Shown in pieces: positions 1-8,108 of a stretch of DNA of 41,985 nucleotides. The translations under genes and the position numbers were made by a program. The notes below the pieces were generated by a model. The model did no database searches and had not been told where the DNA came from. It worked only from the letters and a program-made list of their open reading frames with translations. Source of the stretch: Mycobacterium sp. 1245111.1 (lineage in GTDB: Bacteria; Actinomycetota; Actinomycetes; Mycobacteriales; Mycobacteriaceae). The stretch's first letter is position 1; every line of letters starts with the position of its first letter. The stretch spans positions 1 through 41,985 of the forward strand of contig NZ_LZLV01000074.1 in the NCBI RefSeq assembly GCF_001673405.1, in the 5' to 3' direction.

Positions 1-363
1 TGCCAGCATCGCGTAGACCTCGTTGTTGTCGATCGCCGGGGAGTGCCCCACCACGAACTCATCGGGCTCCTCACTGGCCGCCGCCCGAGTGTGCGCCGCG
101 ATCGTACGCGCAGCCGCGAGCAACGTGCGGCCCTCTTCGAGCAGCGTCTGCCCGGCCCGGGTCGGTGCGATCCTGCGGCCGGTGCGCACCAACAACGTTG
201 CGCCGACTTGCTTCTCGAGCTGTTGCACCGAACTGCTCAGCGCCTGCTGGGACAGGTGCAACTGTGCGGCCGCGCGGGTGAAGCCGGAGGCATCGACGAC
301 GGCGATGAAGTGCCGTAGGCGGCGCAGGTCCGAGAGGCCGTCGTCGACCAGTGAGGCAGGCAT
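1..363 (-). CDS. LysR-family transcriptional regulator, N-terminal part
   Basis: Reading the minus strand from ATG at 363 gives 121 codons without a stop, and the frame runs off the window edge, so only the DNA-binding end is present. Residues about 14-72 form a LysR winged helix-turn-helix: LRRLRHFIAVVDASGFTRAA, then the recognition-helix region HLSQQALSSSVQQLEKQVGA, then LLVRTGRRIAPTRAG. This is the standard LTTR pattern (first hydrophobic helix, SQ.ALS..V..LE, L..R). The linker helix follows at about 73-95. It is divergent from the SDR gene at 476, the usual arrangement for an LTTR and its target, so control of that gene is likely (inference). The effector domain is outside the window, so the inducer cannot be guessed. 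Confidence 0.9.
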   Translation of the reverse strand, partial: MPASLVDDGLSDLRRLRHFIAVVDASGFTRAAAQLHLSQQALSSSVQQLEKQVGATLLVRTGRRIAPTRAGQTLLEEGRTLLAAARTIAAHTRAAASEEPDEFVVGHSPAIDNNEVYAMLA

Positions 364-389
364 CCGCCGACTCTATCCACAAATCATGC

Positions 390-407
390 TTGTCGAAACG
401 TCGACAA
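390..407. promoter_or_regulatory. Inverted repeat in the divergent LysR/SDR intergenic region
   Basis: TTGTCGA-AACG-TCGACAA is a perfect 7-base inverted repeat with a 4-base spacer, 26 bases upstream of the LysR start and about 70 bases upstream of the SDR start. LTTRs bind interrupted dyads in such positions, so this is a candidate LysR operator. The function is inferred from position and symmetry only. Confidence 0.5.
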
Positions 408-441
408 TCACTGTTTCTCATTTGTCCCGGCGCCACCTAGA

Positions 442-457
442 TTCGTGTCGACACGAA
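442..457. promoter_or_regulatory. 16-base perfect palindrome just upstream of the SDR gene
   Basis: TTCGTGTCGACACGAA is self-complementary over all 16 bases and ends 18 bases before the SDR start codon, next to its ribosome-binding site (GAGGGGAG). It shares the core GTCGAC with the repeat at 390-407. It could be a second site for the divergent LysR protein or an operator for another repressor; the sequence does not decide between them. Confidence 0.5.
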
Positions 458-475
458 AGAGGGGAGTGCCGTGCC

Positions 476-1225
476 ATGAGCAACCTGACTGGTAAATCGG
501 CCGTGGTGGCCGCCGGAGCCAAGAACCTGGGCGGTTTGATCAGTACCACGCTGGCCGACAAAGGCGTCAACGTCGCGGTGCATTACAACAGCGCATCCAC
601 CGAGGCGGACGCCGACAAGACCGTCGCCGCGGTGCAAGGCGCGGGCGTCAAAGCGATCAAAGTCCAGGGCGACCTGACCAAGCCGGACAACGTCACTAAA
701 CTCTTCGACGCGGCGGTGGATGCCTTCGGCGCCGTCGACATCGCGATCAACACGGTCGGCAAGGTACTGCGCAAGCCCATCGTCGAAACGACCGAAGCAG
801 AGTACGACTCGATGTTCGACATCAACTCCAAAGCCGCATACTTCTTTCTGCAGCAGGCAGGTAAACGCCTAAACGACGGGGGATCGGTGGTCACCATCGT
901 GACTGCGCTGCTTGCCGCGTTCACCGACGGGTACTCCACCTACGCTGGCGCGAAGAGCCCGGTCGAGCACTTCACCCGGGCGGCCGCCAAAGAGTTTGGT
1001 GTGCGCGGTATTTCGGTGAACAACGTCGCACCCGGTCCGATGGACACGCCATTCTTTTACGGCGAGGAGACGCCCGAGCGCGTCACGTTCCACAAGTCGC
1101 AGGCGATGGGCAACCGGCTGACACTCATCGAGGACATCGCGCCGCTGGTGGTATTCCTGGCGGGCGACGGCCATTGGGTGACCGGGCAGACCATCTTCGC
1201 CAACGGCGGCTACACCACGCGCTGA
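476..1225 (+). CDS. Short-chain dehydrogenase/reductase (SDR)
   Basis: 249 residues, the usual classical SDR size, starting at ATG 476 with GAGGGGAG upstream. A Rossmann fold is visible: glycine-rich turn AAGAKNLGG (12-20), D66 in VQGDL for adenine binding, and the beta-4 motif INTVG (91-95) in place of NNAG. The active-site helix carries Tyr156 and Lys160 (YAGAK), and Asn117 is in place. The position of the usual catalytic Ser (13 before Tyr) is Thr143, followed by Ala144, so the triad is altered. The NG end motif (FANGGYTTR) is typical of NAD(P)H-dependent reductases. The substrate is not predictable. The open frame extends far upstream, but that part overlaps the antisense LysR gene and is not coding. 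Likely regulated by the divergent LysR protein. Confidence 0.88.
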   Translation: MSNLTGKSAVVAAGAKNLGGLISTTLADKGVNVAVHYNSASTEADADKTVAAVQGAGVKAIKVQGDLTKPDNVTKLFDAAVDAFGAVDIAINTVGKVLRKPIVETTEAEYDSMFDINSKAAYFFLQQAGKRLNDGGSVVTIVTALLAAFTDGYSTYAGAKSPVEHFTRAAAKEFGVRGISVNNVAPGPMDTPFFYGEETPERVTFHKSQAMGNRLTLIEDIAPLVVFLAGDGHWVTGQTIFANGGYTTR

Positions 1226-1228
1226 GCT

Positions 1229-2650
1229 TTACAGCGGGATGTTCTTGTGCCGCCCGCGCCGTGCCGGCGCTTCGGCCAGCGCCTCGGTGATCTTGCCGCG
1301 GGTGTGGGCCGGGTCGATCTTCTCGTCGACCACACCGATCTCGATGGCATTGTCGACGCCACCGGCGATCCGCTCGTGCTCGGCGGCAAGCTCCTCGTGC
1401 AACGCCTCGCGCTCATGGTCGGGCGCGGCGGCCAGCTTCTTCTTGTGCAGAATGCCGACGGCCGCCTTGGCGCCCATCACCGCAACCTCGGCGTCCGGCC
1501 ACGCGAACACCTTGGTAGCGCCCAACGAACGCGAGTTCATCGCAATGTAGGCCCCGCCGTAGATCTTTCGGGTCACCAGCGTGACTCGCGGAACGGTGGC
1601 CTCGCCGAAAGCGTGCAGCAGCTTGGCCCCGCGGCGGACGACTCCGCCCCATTCCTGGTCCACACCGGGCAGATAGCCGGGCACGTCGACGACCACGATC
1701 AGCGGGATACCGAACGCGTCGCAGAGCCGCACGAAACGTGCTGCTTTCTCGGCGCTTTCGGAGTTCAAGCAACCACCCAGCCGCAATGGGTTGTTGGCCA
1801 GCACGCCCACCGAGCGTCCGGACAACCGGCCCAGACCGACCACCATCGAGGGCGCCCACTTGGCCTGAAACTCGTCGAACGGAGCGTCGTCGTCGAGCAG
1901 CGCGTTGACCAGCGGGTGGACGTCGTAAGCCCGTCGCGGCGAATCCGGTAGGAGAGCGTGCAGGTCGGTCTCGTGCGCCTCGGCTTTACTGCGGTCGAAA
2001 TGACCCTGCTGGCAGAACAATCCGACCAATCGGCGACCGCGCTCATAGGCGTCGTCCTCGTCGTCGGCGACGATGTGGCACACCCCGGACTTCTTGTGGT
2101 GGGTGTCCGGTCCGCCCAGCGACGCCATGTCGACGTCTTCACCGGTGACGCTGCGGACGACGTCGGGTCCGGTGACGAACACCCGGCCCTCCGGCGCCAT
2201 GATGACGACGTCGGTCAGCGCCGGCCCGTAGGCGGCACCGCCGGCGGCGAAGCCCACCACGACCGAGATCTGTGGGACGTAACCGGAAGCCCGGATCATC
2301 GCCTCGAACACCAAACCCACTGCGTGCAGGGCCTTTACGCCCTCTGCCAACCGGGCGCCGCCGGAGTGCCAGATGCCCACGATCGGGCTTTGCTCCTCGA
2401 TGGCGGTGTCGTAGGCGTTGACGATGTGCGTGCAGCCCTCGAGCCCCATCGCGCCACCCATGACGGTGCCGTCGGTGGCAAATGCGATGGTGCGCACGCC
2501 GTTGACGGTTCCGCCCGCGGCGAGCACGCCGGAGCGGTCACGCTCGTGCAGCAGCTCGATGCTCCCGTTGTCGAAGAACCTGCTCAGGCGCAGCAGTGGG
2601 TCACGCGGGTCGAGCGACTCGTCGATCGCCTCAGGGGCCAGGGTCGTCAT
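1229..2650 (-). CDS. accD6: Acetyl/propionyl-CoA carboxylase beta subunit AccD6
   Basis: Carboxyltransferase subunit of acyl-CoA carboxylase. With a biotinylated alpha subunit (AccA3 in M. tuberculosis) it makes malonyl-CoA, the FAS-II extender. The 473-residue protein has the N-terminal crotonase-like half with the oxyanion-hole motif SGGAR (96-100) and the C-terminal half with GYLPG, RRGAKLL and GGAYIAMNS. Length and order match M. tuberculosis AccD6. ATG 2650 is preceded by GAGGAG at 7 bases. It is the last gene of the FAS-II operon, 31 bases after kasB. The pairing with fatty-acid elongation genes is what separates it from the other AccD paralogues. Confidence 0.96.
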   Translation of the reverse strand: MTTLAPEAIDESLDPRDPLLRLSRFFDNGSIELLHERDRSGVLAAGGTVNGVRTIAFATDGTVMGGAMGLEGCTHIVNAYDTAIEEQSPIVGIWHSGGARLAEGVKALHAVGLVFEAMIRASGYVPQISVVVGFAAGGAAYGPALTDVVIMAPEGRVFVTGPDVVRSVTGEDVDMASLGGPDTHHKKSGVCHIVADDEDDAYERGRRLVGLFCQQGHFDRSKAEAHETDLHALLPDSPRRAYDVHPLVNALLDDDAPFDEFQAKWAPSMVVGLGRLSGRSVGVLANNPLRLGGCLNSESAEKAARFVRLCDAFGIPLIVVVDVPGYLPGVDQEWGGVVRRGAKLLHAFGEATVPRVTLVTRKIYGGAYIAMNSRSLGATKVFAWPDAEVAVMGAKAAVGILHKKKLAAAPDHEREALHEELAAEHERIAGGVDNAIEIGVVDEKIDPAHTRGKITEALAEAPARRGRHKNIPL

Positions 2651-2681
2651 CGCAGGTCTCCTCGTCTGAAGTGCTGTTAGG

Positions 2682-3950
2682 TCAGTACCGGCCGAAGGTG
2701 AGTGCCACGTTGTGCCCGCCGAAGCCGAACGAATTGTTGACGGCGTACTTGAAGTCGCCCGTCCGCGGCTTGTCCGCCACCACGTCGAGGTCGATCTCAG
2801 GGTCGAGGTTCTTCAGGTTCAGCGTCGGCGGGATGACCTGGTCGCGCAGGGCCTGCACGGTCAGGATCGACTCCACGGCACCGACCGCGCCGACGGAGTG
2901 ACCGAGCGCGCCCTTGGGGGCGTATACCGCCGCGTTGCCGCCGCCTGGCCCGAGGGCCCGGTTGATGGCCTTGCCTTCGGCCACGTCGCCGACCGAGGTA
3001 CCGGTGGCGTGGGCATTGATGTGGTCGATGTCGGACGGCTTGAGCCCGGCCAGCTCGATCGAGCGGGTGATCGCATGACCCGCACGCTCACCGTTGGGAT
3101 CGGGCGCCACCATGTGGAAGCCATCCGAGGTGACGCTCGCGCCCATCAGGCGGGCCAGAATGTTTGCGCCGCGGGCCTTTGCGTGCTCCTCAGTCTCGAT
3201 GACCATCAGCGCGCCGGCTTCGCCGAACACGAATCCGTTGCGGTCCTTGTCGAACGGCCGACAGGCACCCGCTGGGTCATCGTTGCTGGTGGACAACACA
3301 ATTCGCATCTGGGCGAAGCCCGCGATCGGCACCGCCTCGATCTTCGTCTCCACGCCACCGCAGATCGCGATGTCGGCTTCGCCGAGGGCGAGCTGCTGCC
3401 AAGCGCGGGCGATACCTTCCGAACCGGACGCACATGCCGAGATCGAGGTCATCACACCGGCCTTGGCCTGGTGCTGCAGCCCGACCGTCGCGGCCGCGGC
3501 GTTCGGCATGTACATCTGCACGACCAGCGGAGAGACCGCTCGCAAACCCTTTTCGCGCATCGCGTCGTAGGCGAAGATCAACTCCTCGCTGGACCCGATG
3601 CCGGTGCCGATCGACACCGCCAACCGATTGGCGTCGACCTCGGGTGAACCGGCGTTTTCCCACACCCGCCGGTTCAACACCGTGGCCATCTTCTGCAGAT
3701 AACCCATCCGGCGGGCCTCGACGCGGTTCAACTGGCTGTCGAACTCCTCGAGGAGATGCCCCCCGATGCGGACCGGAAGGTCGAACTCCTCGACGAATGG
3801 ATCATCGAGGGTGCGGATCCCGCTTTGGCCGTCCAGCAGCATCTTCCACGTGGTCTCGGCATCGGTTGCGAGAGCGGTCGTCATCGCGACGCCGGTAACG
3901 ACGATGTCGGGGAAACCGTTCCCCGTAGCCAACTTTGACGAAGTGGTCAT
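2682..3950 (-). CDS. kasB: Beta-ketoacyl-ACP synthase KasB
   Basis: Condensing enzyme of FAS-II that extends meromycolate chains on AcpM to full length. From ATG 3950 it is 422 residues. The thiolase-fold triad is intact: Cys173 (SACASG), His314 (INAHATG), Lys346 and His351 (APKGALGHS), with the glycine-rich FGFGGHN near the end. It is closely similar to KasA next door, which marks a tandem duplication. The frame is open up to 4058, inside kasA, but no start codon with a ribosome site is seen there. ATG 3950 has GGGCCC directly before it and AAGAAAGG 16 bases away, so its own initiation signal is weak. Translation may depend on kasA, 28 bases upstream. Confidence 0.95.
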   Translation of the reverse strand: MTTSSKLATGNGFPDIVVTGVAMTTALATDAETTWKMLLDGQSGIRTLDDPFVEEFDLPVRIGGHLLEEFDSQLNRVEARRMGYLQKMATVLNRRVWENAGSPEVDANRLAVSIGTGIGSSEELIFAYDAMREKGLRAVSPLVVQMYMPNAAAATVGLQHQAKAGVMTSISACASGSEGIARAWQQLALGEADIAICGGVETKIEAVPIAGFAQMRIVLSTSNDDPAGACRPFDKDRNGFVFGEAGALMVIETEEHAKARGANILARLMGASVTSDGFHMVAPDPNGERAGHAITRSIELAGLKPSDIDHINAHATGTSVGDVAEGKAINRALGPGGGNAAVYAPKGALGHSVGAVGAVESILTVQALRDQVIPPTLNLKNLDPEIDLDVVADKPRTGDFKYAVNNSFGFGGHNVALTFGRY

Positions 3951-3978
3951 GGGCCCTACGAATGTGCCTTTCTTGGTG

Positions 3979-5229
3979 TCAGTACCGCCCGAAGGCCAAC
4001 GCGACGTTGTGGCCGCCGAAACCGAACGAGTTGTTGATGGCGTACTGGTACTCGCCATAACGTGGCTCGCCCGCGACGACGTCGAGGTCGATCTCGGGAT
4101 CGGGGGTGGTGTAGTTAAGTGTCGGCGGAATTACGCCATCGCGCAGTGCGAGCACCGTCAGGATGGATTCCAGTGCGCCGACCGCGCCGATCGAGTGACC
4201 CAGCGCTCCCTTGGGCGCGTAGACCGCGGCCTCCGGGCATCCGGCTTCCCGGATGGCGTTGGCCTCAGCGGTGTCGCCGATCGGGGTGGCCGTCGCGTGC
4301 GCGTTGATGTGGTCGATGTCCTTGGGGGACAAGCCCGCCAACTCCAACGAGCGGGTCATCGCACGCCCGGCGCGGACACCGTCGGCGGCCGGGGCCACCA
4401 TGTGGAACGCGTCCGACGTGATGCCGGCACCCATCAACCTGGCCAGTGGCTTGGCGCCACGGGCCTTGGCGTGCTCTTCGGTCTCGATGATCATCATCGC
4501 GCCGGCTTCGCCGAACACGAACCCGTCACGGTTCTTGTCGAACGGCCGAGAGGCGCCCTCTGGGTTGTCGTTGTTGGTCGACATCGCGCGCATCATCGAG
4601 AACGCCGCGATCGGCAGTGCCTCGATGTTGCCCTCGACGCCACCACAGACCGCGAAGTCCGCGTCGCCCATGACGATCTGCCGCCACGCGTGCGCGATGG
4701 CCTCTGAGCCCGACGAACAGGCTGACACCGGCGTGAGCACCCCGGCGCGGGCGCCGAGTTGCAGGCCGACGACGGCGGCGGCGCCGTTGGGCATGATCAT
4801 CTGCACGGCGAGCGGGGACACCTTGCGGGGCCCGCCCTCGTTCATCAGGTCATAGGTCTCGACGATCTTCTCGGCGCCGCCCAGTCCGGTGCCGATCACG
4901 ACCGCGAAGCGGTCAGGGTCGACCTCGGGGCTGCCGGCTGACTCCCAGAGCTGACCGCTGAGGTGCTTGGCCAGTCGCTGGACGTAGGACATGCGTCGCA
5001 GGTCCAGTCGGCCCATGTGGTCGTCGACAGGATCTTTGAGGTGGCCGCCGATTTTCACCGGCAGGTCCCACTTGGTGACGAACTCGTCCTCGAGCACGCG
5101 GATGCCGGATTCCCCGGCGAGCAGACCCTTCCACGTGCTTTCGATATCAGGCGCGATCGACGTCGTCGCCTCGACGGCGGTTACCACAACATTGGGGTAA
5201 CCGCCGTTAGCAGTGGAAGGTTTTGTCAC
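3979..5229 (-). CDS. kasA: Beta-ketoacyl-ACP synthase KasA
   Basis: Essential FAS-II elongating synthase that condenses acyl-AcpM with malonyl-AcpM; target of thiolactomycin. The 416 residues match the M. tuberculosis length exactly, with the known catalytic residues at the same numbers: Cys171, His311, Lys340 and His345. The start is GTG at 5229, overlapping the acpM stop in GTGA, so the two are translationally coupled. The N-terminus (PSTANGG) agrees with known KasA proteins and supports this start. No defects are visible. Confidence 0.97.
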   Translation of the reverse strand: MTKPSTANGGYPNVVVTAVEATTSIAPDIESTWKGLLAGESGIRVLEDEFVTKWDLPVKIGGHLKDPVDDHMGRLDLRRMSYVQRLAKHLSGQLWESAGSPEVDPDRFAVVIGTGLGGAEKIVETYDLMNEGGPRKVSPLAVQMIMPNGAAAVVGLQLGARAGVLTPVSACSSGSEAIAHAWRQIVMGDADFAVCGGVEGNIEALPIAAFSMMRAMSTNNDNPEGASRPFDKNRDGFVFGEAGAMMIIETEEHAKARGAKPLARLMGAGITSDAFHMVAPAADGVRAGRAMTRSLELAGLSPKDIDHINAHATATPIGDTAEANAIREAGCPEAAVYAPKGALGHSIGAVGALESILTVLALRDGVIPPTLNYTTPDPEIDLDVVAGEPRYGEYQYAINNSFGFGGHNVALAFGRY

Positions 5230-5534
5230 TTGCTCTCAGCCTCTGCCTCGAACTTGGCGCGCAGCGCCTGAGCGGCCTCGGGGTTCTCTTCTTCCAGCTT
5301 CTGGATGTAGTTCACGACGTCACCGACGGTGCGCAGACCGGCGAGGTCCTCGTCCGGGATCTTCACGCCGTACTTGTCTTCGGTCTGCACGGCGATCTCC
5401 ACCATCGACAGCGAGTCGATGTCCAGGTCGTCGACGAACGACTTCTCCGGGGTGATCTCCGAGGGCTCGATACCGGTGACCTCTTCGATGATCTCGGCGA
5501 TACCGGCGATGATTTCTTCCTGGCTGACGGACAC
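5226..5534 (-). CDS. acpM: Meromycolate-extension acyl carrier protein AcpM
   Basis: Carries growing meromycolate chains on a 4'-phosphopantetheine arm attached to Ser41 in the DSLSM motif (DIDSLSM, 38-44). Residues 1-80 are a canonical four-helix ACP. Mycobacterial AcpM has an extra acidic C-terminal tail; here it ends after [10 protein letters not shown], giving 102 residues against about 115 in M. tuberculosis as I recall it. Start GTG 5534 has GAAGGGA about 9 bases upstream. A small stem (TTGGC/GCCAA, 5616-5631) lies in the 101-base gap just after fabD and might tune the high ACP level needed relative to FabD (inference). Confidence 0.97.
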   Translation of the reverse strand: MSVSQEEIIAGIAEIIEEVTGIEPSEITPEKSFVDDLDIDSLSMVEIAVQTEDKYGVKIPDEDLAGLRTVGDVVNYIQKLEEENPEAAQALRAKFEAEAESK

Positions 5535-5635
5535 GTTGTGTTTCCCTTCGTAATATGTTGTGTACTGCTGATTTACGTGCTGTATGCGGTTGTGATGGCG
5601 GAAGGGCTCAGCGATTTGGCTTATTTGCCAAGTGC

Positions 5636-6544
5636 TTACAGGCTTGCCAAACCGTCCAGGTCTGCGGGGGCTTTGACGGGGTGCGTCGGGGTCCCGCGGA
5701 GTTCACGCTTGGCGATGCCGGATAGGGCTCCCGCCGGCGGGAATTCGACAATCGCGGTCACGCTGCGCTGACGCAGCGTCTCGGAGCACAGGTCCCAGCG
5801 CACCGGCCGGGTCAGTTGTGCAACAAGCTTTTCCATCGCATCGGCGGCCGAACTCACCGGCTGGCCGTCGCGATTGGACAGCAACACTGCGGTCGGCTCG
5901 GCGGTCGCGACGTTTTGCGCGGCCGCGGCGTAACCGTCGAGAGCCGAAGCCATGAACTCGGTGTGGAAGGCGCCGGCCACGCCCAGCGCGCGAACGCGGG
6001 CCTTCTCCGGCGGGTCTTCGGCGAGCTTGTCCAGCGCGCTCAGCCGGCCGGCGGCCACGATCTGGCCGGCGGCGTTGCGGTTGGCCGCAATCAGGTCGAG
6101 TTGTTCCAGGCGCGCGAGCACCGCGGCCTCGTCGCCGCCGAGCACCGCCGACATTCCGGTCGGCTCGTTGGCGCAGGCCTTGGCCATCTCGGCGCCGCGG
6201 GTGGCGGCCAGCGCGACGGCGTCGTCAGCGGAGAGCACCCCGGCGATCGCGTAGGCGGCGATTTCACCGACCGAGTGGCCGGCCACGATGACCTCTTTGT
6301 CGGCGAGCAGACCGCGCGTCGTCAGCTCCTGGTACGCGAGCAGCGTGGCCGCGACGATCAGCGGCTGGGCGATCGCGGTGTCGGTGATCTCCTCGGTGGA
6401 GGCGGTGGTGCCCAGCCTGGCGAGGTCCAGTCCACTGGCCGTCGACCATGACGACAGTCGGTCCGCGGCGCCGGGCAACTCCAGCCACGGCGACAGCATC
6501 CCCTCGGTCTGCGACCCTTGGCCGGGCGCCAGCAACGCAATCAC
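5636..6544 (-). CDS. fabD: Malonyl-CoA:ACP transacylase FabD
   Basis: Loads malonyl groups from CoA onto AcpM for FAS-II and is the first gene of the operon. 302 residues: N-terminal LLAPGQGSQ, nucleophile Ser91 in GHSVGE, Arg116 (ATRG) for malonate binding and His194 (GAFHTEFM) as the second catalytic residue. Start GTG 6544 gives MIALLAPGQGSQ, as in known mycobacterial FabD. The Shine-Dalgarno sequence is poor (AGTGTTCCC). The upstream gap carries the operator described at 6611-6631. Confidence 0.96.
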   Translation of the reverse strand: MIALLAPGQGSQTEGMLSPWLELPGAADRLSSWSTASGLDLARLGTTASTEEITDTAIAQPLIVAATLLAYQELTTRGLLADKEVIVAGHSVGEIAAYAIAGVLSADDAVALAATRGAEMAKACANEPTGMSAVLGGDEAAVLARLEQLDLIAANRNAAGQIVAAGRLSALDKLAEDPPEKARVRALGVAGAFHTEFMASALDGYAAAAQNVATAEPTAVLLSNRDGQPVSSAADAMEKLVAQLTRPVRWDLCSETLRQRSVTAIVEFPPAGALSGIAKRELRGTPTHPVKAPADLDGLASL

Positions 6545-6610
6545 GTTATTAAGGGAACACTGTGAACACGTCTTCGCGCCGTGTAAAGGATTATGAACCT
6601 TGTCTTATGT

Positions 6611-6631
6611 TTTTGTGGAAACTCCACAAAA
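6611..6631. promoter_or_regulatory. MabR-type operator in the FAS-II promoter region
   Basis: TTTTGT-N9-ACAAAA, with the inner bases also complementary (TTTTGTGGA-AAC-TCCACAAAA), so it is a perfect dyad. It lies 67 bases upstream of fabD in the 128-base gap after mabR. From memory, published MabR sites upstream of fabD have this TTTTGT-N9-ACAAAA form, with two tandem copies reported. Only one intact copy is visible here. A possible -10 (CATAAT, minus strand, near 6592) lies downstream, which would place MabR near the -35. Confidence 0.7.
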
Positions 6632-6672
6632 CGGCACGTGATGCGACGTGTTCGATATCGTGCCGCAATCTG

Positions 6673-7971
6673 TCACCCGGCTGGGGCGGTCCCCGACGGC
6701 GCGACCAGGTCCTTTTCCACCGGCGGGGTGACGGGTGTCACGATGTTGCCGACAGCGCTGGACTGCTGCGCCTGGTATGCGAGGTGTCCGACCGTCGCGG
6801 CGATCCGTAGGACATACGCGTCGCGCGGCACGGTCGGATCGCGGCCGGTGAAGTCGGCGATGCGGCGCAGCCGGTACCGCACGGTGTTTGGATGAACGAA
6901 CAACTTGCGGGCACAAGCTTCGATGGCGCCGCCACAATCGAGGTAGGCGTCCAGGGTCTCGGTGAGCGTCGGACCGGCGTCGCCGAGCGGTCGCATGACG
7001 TCGGTGTGCAAGGCCGCGATGGCCGCCGAGTCGCCCATCAGCGCCCGTTCGGGCAGCAGTTCGCGGGCCAGGACGGGCCGCGGCGCGCCCCGCCAGCCGG
7101 CCACCGCGTTCATGCCGGAGATCGCCTCGCTGGCGCTGTGGTAGGCCGCCGTCAGCATCGGCGCCGTCGGCCCGATCACCACTGGACCGTCGGAGAAGGC
7201 ATTCAGCAGGGCGCCGAACACCTTGTCGGTCGGTGTCAGCTGGCCGGAGACGATCGCCACCAGGTAGGTGCCGTGCACGTCGGTGAGCGCGGCGCGACCG
7301 TGGCGCGTGGCGATGTCACGCACGTCCTGGCTGGCGTGGGTTTCCCGCTCCGGCGCCGGCGTGCCCACCACCACGGTCGCAGGGGCATTGGTGTCCCAGT
7401 TCAGGGCAGCTGCGCGAGACAGCAGTTCGGGGCCGGTGTCGCCGCGCACCACGGCGTCCACGACGGTGGCCTCCATCCGGCTGTCCCAGCTTCCGCGCGC
7501 CTCGGCCGCGTCGGCGTAGGCCGTTGCCGCGCTGAATGCCAGGTCGCGGCTGTACTTCAGAATCCCAACCGTCAGCGCGGTCAGCTCTTCGTCGGAGCGG
7601 GCCAGCAGCGGCGCGACTTCCTCGAAGAATTCCATGGTGACCCGGATCAGCTCCGCCGAGTGGCGCAACGGCATCCGGCGGGTCAGGTCCTGCGGCAGCA
7701 GTTCGAACGCCTTCGCGGTGTAGTTGACGTTGCTGTGCGGGTCAGTCATCCACTCCACGAAGTTCGCGACCGCGGTTTGCACAACCAGCGCCAGGCTGGC
7801 CCGCTGGGACGCTTCCAGCTCGGCGAAGAACGGCAGCCGGTCCTGCATCGCGCTGACCGCTTCGCTGGAAAACCGGCCGGAGTACTGCTTGAGCCGGCGC
7901 AACAGCGACTCCGGGACGCTGTCCAGCAGGTCCAGCGTCGGCCGGGGTGTCGAGAACTGCTTGTCGACCAT
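6673..7971 (-). CDS. mabR: FAS-II transcriptional regulator MabR (PucR/CdaR-type)
   Basis: Regulator of mycolic-acid synthesis genes; the M. tuberculosis orthologue (Rv2242) binds the fabD promoter and responds to long-chain acyl-CoA. 432 residues. The N-terminal ~180 are a helical sensor region and the middle is a GGDEF-like/CdaR region. The C-terminal PucR helix-turn-helix (about 352-405) shows the diagnostic ETLDAYLDCGGAIEACARKL followed by HPNTVRYRLRRI. It lies directly upstream of fabD on the same strand. ATG 7971 has only AGGG immediately before it. The minus-strand hexamer TAGCTT ends 7 bases before the A of ATG, so a leaderless transcript is possible but unproven. Confidence 0.93.
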   Translation of the reverse strand: MVDKQFSTPRPTLDLLDSVPESLLRRLKQYSGRFSSEAVSAMQDRLPFFAELEASQRASLALVVQTAVANFVEWMTDPHSNVNYTAKAFELLPQDLTRRMPLRHSAELIRVTMEFFEEVAPLLARSDEELTALTVGILKYSRDLAFSAATAYADAAEARGSWDSRMEATVVDAVVRGDTGPELLSRAAALNWDTNAPATVVVGTPAPERETHASQDVRDIATRHGRAALTDVHGTYLVAIVSGQLTPTDKVFGALLNAFSDGPVVIGPTAPMLTAAYHSASEAISGMNAVAGWRGAPRPVLARELLPERALMGDSAAIAALHTDVMRPLGDAGPTLTETLDAYLDCGGAIEACARKLFVHPNTVRYRLRRIADFTGRDPTVPRDAYVLRIAATVGHLAYQAQQSSAVGNIVTPVTPPVEKDLVAPSGTAPAG

Positions 7972-8035
7972 CCCTAAAAGCTACGCCGCTTTTCTGGATG
8001 TTTCCGCCAAGGCGGGGCGCGGGCCCTCAACCGAA

Positions 8036-8083
8036 CGTGACGCTGCAGTCACGTTGGGCGCGGAGCGTGACTGCAGTGTCACG
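8036..8083. terminator. Large inverted repeat between mabR and aceE
   Basis: Arms CGTGACGCTGCAGTCACG (8036-8053) and CGTGACTGCAGTGTCACG (8066-8083) are complementary at 17 of 18 positions around a 12-base loop; each arm is itself nearly palindromic. It starts 26 bases after the aceE stop (reading the minus strand) and ends 65 bases before mabR. Position and stability suggest an intrinsic terminator for aceE without a U-tract, common in mycobacteria. It could instead be a copy of a dispersed palindromic intergenic repeat. Confidence 0.55.
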
Positions 8084-8108
8084 CTCGACGAGCCAACCGC
8101 GTACGCCG

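Noticed and set aside
3951..4058. Longer kasB start at 4058
   Set aside because: It would overlap kasA by 80 bases without a ribosome site. The upstream codons (GTF..P before the Met) look like the region in M. tuberculosis, so a slightly longer form is not fully excluded, but ATG 3950 is the only clear start codon after the kasA stop.
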